Source: an uncultured Amylibacter sp. (GTDB lineage Bacteria; Pseudomonadota; Alphaproteobacteria; Rhodobacterales; Rhodobacteraceae). From it: a DNA stretch of 64,000 nucleotides. Location of the stretch: NCBI GenBank assembly GCA_905181935.1, contig CAJIZV010000002.1, positions 434,001-498,000 of the forward strand, in the 5' to 3' direction. The position numbers and the translations under genes were made by a program. Shown piece after piece: positions 10,658-20,121 of this stretch; positions within the stretch are counted from its first letter, which is position 1; each line of letters opens with the position of its first letter. The notes under the pieces are model-generated. The model did no database searches and was not told where the DNA came from. It saw only the letters and a list, made by a program, of their open reading frames with translations.

Positions 10658-11746
10658 TTAGCCTTCAACAACAGCATCTACATCATCACCTGCTAGATTA
10701 TCCCCTGGTGGTGGCACATCAAAATCTAATCCATGTGCAGCACGTATTTTATCTTCAATTTCATGAGCTAAACGCGGATTATCTCTTAGATAGGCTTTCG
10801 CATTTTCACGTCCCTGCCCAATTCGTTCGTCACCACAGGAAAACCAAGAGCCAGATTTTTCAACAAAGCCCAGCTTAACACCTAAATCAATTAATTCACC
10901 TCGTTTTGAGATGCCTTCACCATACATAATGTCAAATTCCACTTGCTTAAATGGTGGTGAAACTTTATTTTTCACTACTTTTACGCGTGTTTGGTTTCCA
11001 ACAATTTCATCACGATCTTTGATCGCACCAATACGTCTAATATCTAAGCGCACAGATGAATAAAATTTCAATGCATTACCACCTGATGTTGTTTCAGGCG
11101 AACCAAACATAACACCAATTTTCATACGAATCTGATTAATAAAAATTACCATGCAACCAGACTTAGCAATAGAACCTGTTAATTTACGCATAGCTTGGCT
11201 CATCAAACGTGCTTGTGCGCCAACTTGATGATCACCCATATCACCTTCTAATTCTGCACGAGGTGTAAGTGCGGCGACAGAATCAACTACAACCATAGAA
11301 ACTGCACCCGAGCGTACTAAAGTATCAGTTATTTCCAAAGCTTGCTCACCCGCATCTGGTTGAGAAATTAAAAGTTCGTCAATATCGACGCCTAATTTTT
11401 TTGCATAAGTTGGGTCCAGAGCATGCTCAGCGTCTACAAAAGCACAAACACCACCTTTTTTTTGCTCTTCTGCAATAGCATGCAAAGTCAAAGTAGTTTT
11501 ACCTGAGCTTTCAGGTCCATAAATTTCAACAATACGGCCTTTTGGTAGTCCACCAATGCCCAATGCAATATCAAGACCAATAGATCCTGTTGAAGTTGCT
11601 TCGATGTCCAGACGTGCGCTGTCATCGCCTAATCTCATAATAGAGCCTTTACCAAACTGTCGCTCGATTTGGCCCAAGGCAGATTCTAATGCCTTTTCTT
11701 TGTCCATACTTTTCTTTCCGCTAAATTCTAATAAAGTTGATGCCAT
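10658..11746 (-). CDS. recA: Recombinase RecA
   Basis: ATP-dependent strand-exchange protein and LexA coprotease. Walker [10 protein letters not shown] is at residues 77-85. Walker B-like [11 protein letters not shown] and the L1/L2 DNA-binding loops ([29 protein letters not shown]) are present. The 362-aa length is normal for the group, and the acidic C-terminus ends [16 protein letters not shown] lies 7-8 nt before the ATG. A LexA box is found upstream and a strong terminator downstream. Confidence 0.98.
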   Translation of the reverse strand: MASTLLEFSGKKSMDKEKALESALGQIERQFGKGSIMRLGDDSARLDIEATSTGSIGLDIALGIGGLPKGRIVEIYGPESSGKTTLTLHAIAEEQKKGGVCAFVDAEHALDPTYAKKLGVDIDELLISQPDAGEQALEITDTLVRSGAVSMVVVDSVAALTPRAELEGDMGDHQVGAQARLMSQAMRKLTGSIAKSGCMVIFINQIRMKIGVMFGSPETTSGGNALKFYSSVRLDIRRIGAIKDRDEIVGNQTRVKVVKNKVSPPFKQVEFDIMYGEGISKRGELIDLGVKLGFVEKSGSWFSCGDERIGQGRENAKAYLRDNPRLAHEIEDKIRAAHGLDFDVPPPGDNLAGDDVDAVVEG

Positions 11747-11792
11747 ACGTTATCTCCTTATTTCAAACCTGTAGCAATCAAAAACCACAGAT

Positions 11793-11807
11793 GTTCTCTT
11801 ATTGTTC
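11793..11807. promoter_or_regulatory. LexA (SOS) box upstream of recA
   Basis: GTTC, seven bases, GTTC (11793-11796 and 11804-11807) is exactly the direct-repeat SOS operator of Alphaproteobacteria. On the minus strand it reads GAAC-N7-GAAC. It lies 47 nt upstream of the recA start, and its spacer AATAAGA would form a plausible -10 with TTGGTC 17 nt upstream, so LexA binding would block RNA polymerase. Confidence 0.8.
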
Positions 11808-11941
11808 TATTTAGTTATGGGACCAAAAGAAGAACATTGCAAGAAAAAATTTAATAATGAAGCTTGCAACATTTTTGTAAGACTTTAAAACGCAAAAATT
11901 AGGACAAATTAGAATAAGTAAAATCAATAATATTAGAAATA

Positions 11942-13105
11942 TTATAATTTATTTAGAATAGCTAGATAAAAACCATCAGTTCCAGCTGAAAGTTCAAATC
12001 GTTTGGAGGATGTTAATTTCCAGCCAACATTTCTCTCAATAAAATTAGAAATTTGATCTTCATTTTCACAATCAAAAAGAGAACAAGTCATATAGACCAG
12101 TGTGCCACTTTCTGAAACTAATTCTGATGTAGCGTTGATAATATTAGCCTGCGTTTCTAGTAATTCATCCAAACGTGCTTGGGTTAATTTCCATTTTGCA
12201 TCTGGGGTTCGACGCCAAGCACCGCTACCTGAACACGGAACATCTAATACAACAAGGTCAAATTTCTCACCTTTAGTAACTGGATCTTTTTTCAATAATT
12301 TAACGCGTATTCCAGCCCTATCAGCACGATGGCTTAAAGCTTTTAACCTACCTGGATCTCTATCAAATGCAGATAATATAACATTATTGGATATTAATGA
12401 AGCCATGGCTAACGTTTTACCACCACCACCAGCACAATAGTCTAAAACTTTACCATAATTTGGGAAATTTAACTCTAAGACTAATGCCTGAGAACCTGCA
12501 TCTTGGAGTTCTATAAGTCCATTTAAATATGAGTTAGTCTGAGGGATTTTACGTGTGTCTCCAATCACACGAAGCGCAGTCTTAGCCATATCCAAAGGTT
12601 CAGCTTTGATGCCTTCTTTTAACAAAGATGCAGCAATATTATCCAAACTAACTTTGTTAAGATTAACCCTAAGATCAATTGGAGCACGTTTTTTTAAAAT
12701 GCTATATTCATCTTTACCGTTAAACTTTGGAACAAGCCAATCTGGGATATCCAACTTAATAGCAAGTGACATGTCAGTTTTTAATGAATAAATTATCGTA
12801 TTTTCTTCATTAGATAAAATCGGTGGTGCATACCCTTGGCCATTAAAAACCGACGATAATTCTTCATTATTTGAAATTAATTGACCGATTAATACACCAC
12901 GTGCGCCTCCTATACCACTAATATGGGCATAACTGCGCAGGTTTCGTAATCCATCATAAACAATATCTCTAATAGCAGCGCGATCTTTAGACCCTGCAAA
13001 GCGATTACCACGTGCCCAGCTTGTTAATTCGCGTTCAGCAGGAGCTCCAATCAAAGTACGATCAAGAATTTCGATGGCGGCAGCATATCGAGCTGCAGGT
13101 GTCAT
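11942..13105 (-). CDS. RsmB/NOP-family RNA (cytosine-5) methyltransferase
   Basis: Protein of 387 aa with an N-terminal NusB-like/RNA-binding region, then a class I SAM-dependent fold. The SAM loop is VLDYCAGGGGKTLAMA. The two catalytic cysteines occur in VLDVPCSGSGAWRR and VYMTCSLFDCEN. It should make m5C in rRNA; whether it acts at the RsmB site (C967) cannot be read from sequence. Its start lies 3 nt after the guaB stop, so the two form an operon. Confidence 0.88.
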   Translation of the reverse strand: MTPAARYAAAIEILDRTLIGAPAERELTSWARGNRFAGSKDRAAIRDIVYDGLRNLRSYAHISGIGGARGVLIGQLISNNEELSSVFNGQGYAPPILSNEENTIIYSLKTDMSLAIKLDIPDWLVPKFNGKDEYSILKKRAPIDLRVNLNKVSLDNIAASLLKEGIKAEPLDMAKTALRVIGDTRKIPQTNSYLNGLIELQDAGSQALVLELNFPNYGKVLDYCAGGGGKTLAMASLISNNVILSAFDRDPGRLKALSHRADRAGIRVKLLKKDPVTKGEKFDLVVLDVPCSGSGAWRRTPDAKWKLTQARLDELLETQANIINATSELVSESGTLVYMTCSLFDCENEDQISNFIERNVGWKLTSSKRFELSAGTDGFYLAILNKL

Positions 13106-13108
13106 GAA

Positions 13109-14575
<1,467 letters not shown>

Positions 14576-14814
14576 TTATCGATATTGCATACGTTCTATC
14601 ACATGGGATTATAAAAAAGAAAAGGCCTGTTTTTAGATTTAACTCAAAAAAAACAACCAATTCCTAACTTTTTTACTTTAATACATAAAATTTATTGAAC
14701 GGTTATATATTTAAAATCTCAAAATTAAATTATTAAAAACTTGCAAATATTTTACCTATTGAAATCCACACATCTGTGTCACAATATTTTATAAATAATT
14801 TAGGATTCTTTTAT

Positions 14815-15765
14815 ATGGGACATAAATACGAAAATGGTCGCTTAAATCTTCCCTTCGTAGGTATCGCGACATTTGGTAAAAAGCAATATATTGAAGATTG
14901 GTCAAAATTAGATGCAGATGTTGCAATCATTGGAGCTCCTTTTGATTTTGGCGCACAATATAGATCCGGTGCACGTTTTGGGCCTCGCTCTATTCGTGAG
15001 GCATCTACTTTATTTTCTTTTGGCCATGCAGGTGCATATGATCATGAAGATGATGCAACATATCTTGGTGAAGACGTTCGAATAGTAGATATGGGTGATG
15101 CTGACATAATTCATACTGATACGATACAAAGCCATGCAAATATAGAAAAAGCAGTTCGTGCAGCATTAAATTCTGGTGCCCTGCCTGTAACTATAGGAGG
15201 CGATCATTCTATAAATATTCCCTGTATAAATGCATTTTCAGACCAAGGTGATTTTCATATTCTTCAAATTGACGCTCACCTTGACTTTGTTAATGAACGC
15301 CATGGTGTGCGATTTGGCCATGGAAATCCAATGCGTCGTGCGGCTGAAAAAACATATGTTACCGGTCTATCCCAGTTTGGAATACGAAATGTTAGTTCTA
15401 CTGCTCGAGTAGGCTATGAAGACGCCCGCAAAATGGGGTCTGATATTTTATCAGTGCGCCAAATTCGGGAAATGGGGACAAAAAAAGCTACTAAACGTAT
15501 CCCAAAAGGTAAATTATATGTGACCATAGATATAGATGCTTTTTGCCCATCAATTGCTCCAGGAACAGGCACTCCAAGTCATGGAGGTTTTTTATACTAT
15601 GATGTTTTAGAAATATTGCAAGAAGTGAGCAAAAACAATGAAATCATTGGGATTGATCTTGTTGAGGTTGCTCCAGCATATGATCCATCAGAGGGAACTG
15701 CTATTTTAGCTGCTCAATTATTATTAAACTTTTTAGGATTTATTTTTCACAACCGCAAAAGTTAA
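14815..15765 (+). CDS. speB: Agmatinase (ureohydrolase family)
   Basis: Mn-dependent hydrolase of 316 aa, probably splitting agmatine into putrescine and urea. All ureohydrolase metal ligands are seen: H131 (GGDHS), D153/H155/D157 (DAHLD) and D239/D241 (DIDAFCP). The EVAPAYDPSEGTAI motif is typical. The ATG at 14815 has AGGA about 9 nt upstream; an earlier in-frame GTG lacks a good site. Guanidinobutyrase or a related ureohydrolase cannot be excluded. It stands alone. Confidence 0.85.
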   Translation: MGHKYENGRLNLPFVGIATFGKKQYIEDWSKLDADVAIIGAPFDFGAQYRSGARFGPRSIREASTLFSFGHAGAYDHEDDATYLGEDVRIVDMGDADIIHTDTIQSHANIEKAVRAALNSGALPVTIGGDHSINIPCINAFSDQGDFHILQIDAHLDFVNERHGVRFGHGNPMRRAAEKTYVTGLSQFGIRNVSSTARVGYEDARKMGSDILSVRQIREMGTKKATKRIPKGKLYVTIDIDAFCPSIAPGTGTPSHGGFLYYDVLEILQEVSKNNEIIGIDLVEVAPAYDPSEGTAILAAQLLLNFLGFIFHNRKS

Positions 15766-15801
15766 TTTATAATATTAGTGCGGATCAAGGGCAGACATTA
15801 T

Positions 15802-16512
15802 TTAACCCCGAAATCCTGTTGCAACTACAAATTTTTCAGAGCTGTCTTGTCGGCTACTTGGCGGCTTCATATGGTGAACTTTGGTAAATTTTTCTTTAAG
15901 AAGTTTTTGCAAATCTCCTTCAGCACCACCAGCTAAAACTTTAGCAACAAATGTTCCACCTTCTTCAAGAACATCAAATGCAAAATAAGCAGCTGTTTCA
16001 CATAGTGCCATAATTCGTATATGGTCAGTCTGCTTATGCCCAGACGCACTTGCAGCCATGTCAGATAATACAACATCGGCCTTACCGCCTAACCAAGCTT
16101 TAACTTTTGCGTCCGCGTCATCTTCCATAAAGTCTAAAAGATGAATTTCGCAACCTTCAATTGGGTCAACTTCTTGAAGATCAACACCTAAAATTGTTCC
16201 AATTCGTTTACCTTGTTTGTCACCACTAGCATTGACTCGCTTAACCGCAACTTGGCACCAGCCCCCTGGCGCACATCCTAAATCAACAATTCTTGCTCCC
16301 GGGACTAAAAAACGAAACTTGTCATCTAATTCCATTATCTTAAATGCTGCTCTACCACGGTAACCTTCTTTTGTGGCACGCGCCACATAGGGGTCATTTA
16401 ATTGACGTTTCAACCATAAAGTCGACGACAATTTTCTTCCTTTTGCAGACTTCACTCTAACCTGCAAATCACGCAGCCCACGTCCAGATGTATTTTTCTT
16501 TTTTTCGATCAT
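15802..16512 (-). CDS. rlmE: 23S rRNA (uridine-2552-2'-O)-methyltransferase RlmE (FtsJ/RrmJ)
   Basis: Methylates U2552 in the A loop of 23S rRNA. The 236-aa protein has the FtsJ fold with SAM loop [14 protein letters not shown]. The catalytic K-D-K-E pattern is present: K in [11 protein letters not shown] in [14 protein letters not shown] in [10 protein letters not shown] in SSEKFVVA. A basic N-terminal extension of about 35 residues precedes the domain. It starts 10 nt after the Ppx/GppA stop, suggesting one transcript. Confidence 0.93.
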   Translation of the reverse strand: MIEKKKNTSGRGLRDLQVRVKSAKGRKLSSTLWLKRQLNDPYVARATKEGYRGRAAFKIMELDDKFRFLVPGARIVDLGCAPGGWCQVAVKRVNASGDKQGKRIGTILGVDLQEVDPIEGCEIHLLDFMEDDADAKVKAWLGGKADVVLSDMAASASGHKQTDHIRIMALCETAAYFAFDVLEEGGTFVAKVLAGGAEGDLQKLLKEKFTKVHHMKPPSSRQDSSEKFVVATGFRG

Positions 16513-16522
16513 GATTTATTGT

Positions 16523-17623
16523 TTAACTCAAGTAACCTTGTTTGACCATCTGAGAATACAAAATTCCTTCGCGCAAACCTCGATCTGCAACAGTTAGTGT
16601 ATTGGTTGGCCAAACTCGTAAAATAGAACGTAAAATTGCAGCTCCTGACATTATTAAATCTTTACGGCCAGCGCCAATGCAAGGATTATCTGCACGCCAA
16701 ACAGGGCCACCAACCAAATACCGGTCAATTTCGGCTTCTACCTGATCGGATGTCATTTCATAACCATCAACTTTCTGACGGTCGTATCGGATTAATCCCA
16801 AATGCGTAGCAGCAATCGTTGTTATAGTTCCAGATGTTCCAATTATTTGAAAATTTGGTAAAATATTAGCGAGAGAATTTGAGTTTGAAGGCCCAAAATG
16901 AGTTATGTACTCTTCAAAATACCAGGACATCATAGCGTAAGCAGCTTTATCCTCTTGAACATCACTAAACTGCTCTTTTAATGTACTGACACCAAACGGG
17001 ACAGAAACCCAATCCACCACCTTAACACCAGTCGCTGCATCAAACTTCTTTGTGTGCATCAAATTGCTTTGTAACCGCATAATTGAATTGCGGCGATTCT
17101 CAGGTTTTACATTTGTTAGATCCAGCCAAACTAGCTCAGTCGACCCGCCGCCAATATCAACAACTAGAACTTGCTCAGTAATTGATTTTAGATGTCCAAC
17201 GCTGCCCACAACAGCTAACCTAGCTTCTTCTGCCGGCTTGATAACTTCAAGCTTAATATGCGCTTCACGTCGTGCACGCTTTATAAAATCTCGTCCATTT
17301 ACAGCTTGGCGACATGCAGCAGTAGCTACAAGACGTGAATATTTAACATTATGTTGACGTAATTTTTTCTGACAAACGTGAAGAGCAGAAATTGTTCTTC
17401 GCATAGCAGCATTTGATAATCGTCCAGTAGTGTCCATGCCTTTACCCAGATACACTGTTTTAGAAAAGGCATCAACAACTTCAAAATCATTTTTTCGAGG
17501 CCGAGCTATTAGCATGCGACAACTATTAGTACCTAAATCTAACGCACCAAATAAGGGCGCTTTTTCAGGTAAAACAGCAGGTGACTTAATAGCCAAAGAA
17601 GATATATCTTGTTGATTAGACAT
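16523..17623 (-). CDS. Ppx/GppA exopolyphosphatase family protein
   Basis: Protein of 366 aa in the ASKHA superfamily that acts on polyphosphate or pppGpp. Phosphate-binding loops GALDLGTNSCRMLIA (about residues 26-40) and VVDIGGGSTELVW are conserved, as is IGTSGTITTIAA. It lacks the C-terminal HD domain of E. coli GppA/Ppx, so it is the short form. The ppx versus gppA role cannot be decided. It is followed by rlmE and divergent from the B12/folate operon. Confidence 0.9.
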   Translation of the reverse strand: MSNQQDISSLAIKSPAVLPEKAPLFGALDLGTNSCRMLIARPRKNDFEVVDAFSKTVYLGKGMDTTGRLSNAAMRRTISALHVCQKKLRQHNVKYSRLVATAACRQAVNGRDFIKRARREAHIKLEVIKPAEEARLAVVGSVGHLKSITEQVLVVDIGGGSTELVWLDLTNVKPENRRNSIMRLQSNLMHTKKFDAATGVKVVDWVSVPFGVSTLKEQFSDVQEDKAAYAMMSWYFEEYITHFGPSNSNSLANILPNFQIIGTSGTITTIAATHLGLIRYDRQKVDGYEMTSDQVEAEIDRYLVGGPVWRADNPCIGAGRKDLIMSGAAILRSILRVWPTNTLTVADRGLREGILYSQMVKQGYLS

Positions 17624-17770
17624 TTAACAAACCTACGCTGATGAACGAACACGCGCAATCGGTTTCAAATGATCTATTTTTAATAAGTGTCGTTATTTTC
17701 ACAATGCAGTCGAAAACTGTTTCTGTTATTGAAAAATTAACTATTACTCTCATAAAAAAAGGATTAAATA

Positions 17771-18067
17771 ATGCCAAATTTAGTTATAGTTTATTGGCGC
17801 GATATTCCAGCTCAAGTAATAGTTGGTAAAGGGCGGCGAGCTTCAAAAATACAACTGCCAGAACGGTTTGAGCAGGCTATTGATAGGGCGGCCATGAAGA
17901 CAGGTGCCGCAGGTGATGACGCCTATTTAGCAGAATGGCGCAAAACAGAACCTATTGAGGTCGAAGGAGACGCAGAAGAAGTCGTAAAAAGAGAAGCGGC
18001 TCGTCTTGATGCAGCTTACGACCAAGAAAAGATAAAATCCCTAATTGCCAACGATGGTTGGGAATAG
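17771..18067 (+). CDS. Small PF13769 ('virulence factor') domain protein, first gene of a B12/folate operon
   Basis: The 98-aa protein starts MPNLVIVYWRDIPAQVIVG and continues with a charged helical half (EEVVKREAARLDAAYDQEK). It matches from memory the short domain labelled 'virulence factor', which is common in non-pathogenic roseobacters next to C1 genes, so the name should not be taken literally. The gene precedes the MetF-like gene by 17 nt and opens the four-gene operon 17771-22170. Its role is unknown; the context suggests corrinoid or folate C1 metabolism. Confidence 0.75.
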   Translation: MPNLVIVYWRDIPAQVIVGKGRRASKIQLPERFEQAIDRAAMKTGAAGDDAYLAEWRKTEPIEVEGDAEEVVKREAARLDAAYDQEKIKSLIANDGWE

Positions 18068-18084
18068 CACCTAAGTGAGCCACC

Positions 18085-19005
18085 ATGTCTATTTTACATC
18101 CTTCATCAAATATTGCTTCTGAGGTTAACCTAAACTTAGAAGCATTTTTAAAAGACTTCTCGATAGAAGTGATGCCGCGTACTGCTGCAAAAATTGAGAA
18201 TTTTTGTGACATACTGCCACAACAAACTCTCATCTACATAGCACATATAGAAGGTACCCCTATTAAAGAAATGGTGGATACAGCTAAACGTTTAGTTGAT
18301 GAAGGTTTTGACGTTATGCCGCACTTTCCTGCACGAATAATTAAAAACCACGCAACTCTAGTTGACTGGATAAAACGTTACCAAAATGAATCAGGAGTGA
18401 AACAAGCTTTACTCCTAGCTGGTGGGGTAGATAAACCCTATGGAGAATATCAATGTTCTATGGATTTATTAGAAACTGGAGAGTTTGATAAAGCAGGGTT
18501 TACAAACTTACATGTTGCTGGTCACCCTGAAGGTAATATTGATATTGATAAAGATGGATCAACATCCAACGTAGATGCTGCAATTTCATTGAAGCAAACT
18601 TTCTCCAAACGTACTGATGCAAAAATGGCTATGACCACACAGTTTTGCTTTGAGTCAGGTCCTGTTATTAAATGGGCTAATCGTATGGCTAGCCGTGGAA
18701 TTGATATTCCAATTCATATTGGAGTAGCTGGGCCAGCAAAACTTCAAACGATGATCAAATTTTCACTGGCATGTGGAGTTGGTGCTTCTTTGCGCGTTTT
18801 AAAACGTCGAGCAAAAGATGTAACTAAATTATTGTTACCCTTTAAACCTAATCAAATACTTACTGAACTAGCTGAACATAAAGCAGCAAATCCTAATTTT
18901 CTCATAACAAATGTGCATTTTTTTCCATTGGGTGGAATTAAAACTAATGCTAACTGGGCTATGGAAAATGGCGGTACTTCTACCATGCCAGCAAACCAAT
19001 CCTAA
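18085..19005 (+). CDS. Methylenetetrahydrofolate reductase family protein (MetF-like)
   Basis: Protein of 306 aa with a TIM-barrel pattern of the MTHFR family: SIEVMPRTAAKI at the first strand, YIAHIEGT, DVMPHFPARII, ALLLAGGVDKPYGEYQ, VAGHPEGN and TQFCFESGPVIKW. It lacks some classical MetF motifs, so it is a divergent branch. The expected reaction is interconversion of methylene-THF and methyl-THF, supplying or draining the methyl-THF used by the next gene, which starts 13 nt downstream. Confidence 0.8.
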   Translation: MSILHPSSNIASEVNLNLEAFLKDFSIEVMPRTAAKIENFCDILPQQTLIYIAHIEGTPIKEMVDTAKRLVDEGFDVMPHFPARIIKNHATLVDWIKRYQNESGVKQALLLAGGVDKPYGEYQCSMDLLETGEFDKAGFTNLHVAGHPEGNIDIDKDGSTSNVDAAISLKQTFSKRTDAKMAMTTQFCFESGPVIKWANRMASRGIDIPIHIGVAGPAKLQTMIKFSLACGVGASLRVLKRRAKDVTKLLLPFKPNQILTELAEHKAANPNFLITNVHFFPLGGIKTNANWAMENGGTSTMPANQS

Positions 19006-19018
19006 AGGATAAAAGATA

Positions 19019-20098
19019 ATGACAAGAACAATAGTTGAGAGCAAAACTAAAACGGCAATTATTGGCTTTGATCAACCATTTGCAGTTATAGGCGAACGAA
19101 TTAATCCTACTGGACGTAAGAAATTATCATTAGAATTGGAGATTGGAGATTTTTCAACAATAGAGGCTGATGCAATAGCTCAGGTAGCAGCTGGCGCAAC
19201 AATTTTAGACATTAACTCAGGTGCAGTTTTCGCAAATAAAATGTCAGAAGATCCTAGGTATGCTGATAATAACTTTGTTGAACCGCCTTTAATGAGAGAA
19301 CTAATCAAACGTGTACAGGCTATTTGTGATGTCCCTTTATGCATTGATAGTTCTGTCCCAGGTGCATTGGAAGAAGGCCTAAAGGCAGCCGAAGGCCGCC
19401 CGTTACTTAATTCAGTAACTGGTGAAGAAGAGCGCCTAGAATTAGTTCTTCCTTTAGTCAAAAAATATAATGTACCAGTAGTAGCCATATCAAATGATGA
19501 CACTGGAATTTCTGAAGACCCTGATGTTCGTTTTGAAGTTGCAAAAAAAATCGTTCAACGCGCTTCAGACTTTGGCATTCCAGCACATGACATTGTAGTT
19601 GATCCATTAGTTATGCCAATAGGTGCAATGGGCACAGCAGGTTTACAAGTATTTGCGCTGGTCCGACGTTTGAGAGAAGAGTTAGGTGTAAATACTACTT
19701 GCGGTGCTTCAAATATTTCGTTTGGCCTTCCTAATAGGCATGGTATTAACAATGCATTTCTCCCTATGGCAATGGCTGCAGGCATGACTTCTGCGATTAT
19801 GAATCCTGTCGCATTACCAATTGGACCTAAAAAATTACAAGCAAAATTAGATGAATTAGCAGCCGCAGGCATAATAGTTCCAGACGACATAGATATGGAG
19901 TTATTAGCTAAAATTACAGGTATGGGCTCAACTAAAACGCTTGCAGGTAAAGAGATGGAAGCAATTCGTGCCGCAAACTTTCTAACTAATAATGACCCAA
20001 ATGGTTTTCAATGGATACGAACAAATAAAGACCCAAACGCAGGTTCTGGCGCTGGAGGCCGTGCCGGCCGAACTGGTGGACGTAGACGCCGCGCTTAA
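19019..20098 (+). CDS. Methyltetrahydrofolate:corrinoid methyltransferase (pterin-binding domain)
   Basis: Protein of 359 aa with one pterin-binding TIM barrel, as in AcsE/MtgA or the folate module of MetH. Motifs are FAVIGERINPTGRKK, GATILDINSG, DVPLCIDSSVPGALEEGL, PLLNSVTGEEE and TTCGASNISFGLPNR. It should move a methyl group between folate and a cobalamin protein. The last 20 residues are Gly/Arg-rich (GGRAGRTGGRRRRA), a tail shared with the next gene. No corrinoid-binding or homocysteine domain is present. Confidence 0.85.
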   Translation: MTRTIVESKTKTAIIGFDQPFAVIGERINPTGRKKLSLELEIGDFSTIEADAIAQVAAGATILDINSGAVFANKMSEDPRYADNNFVEPPLMRELIKRVQAICDVPLCIDSSVPGALEEGLKAAEGRPLLNSVTGEEERLELVLPLVKKYNVPVVAISNDDTGISEDPDVRFEVAKKIVQRASDFGIPAHDIVVDPLVMPIGAMGTAGLQVFALVRRLREELGVNTTCGASNISFGLPNRHGINNAFLPMAMAAGMTSAIMNPVALPIGPKKLQAKLDELAAAGIIVPDDIDMELLAKITGMGSTKTLAGKEMEAIRAANFLTNNDPNGFQWIRTNKDPNAGSGAGGRAGRTGGRRRRA

Positions 20099-20121
20099 AT
20101 TAAAATAATAGGAACTAAACC

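Noticed and set aside
17641..17829. Small frame upstream of the B12/folate operon
   Set aside because: It overlaps the start of the well-supported PF13769 gene in another frame and has no ribosome site.
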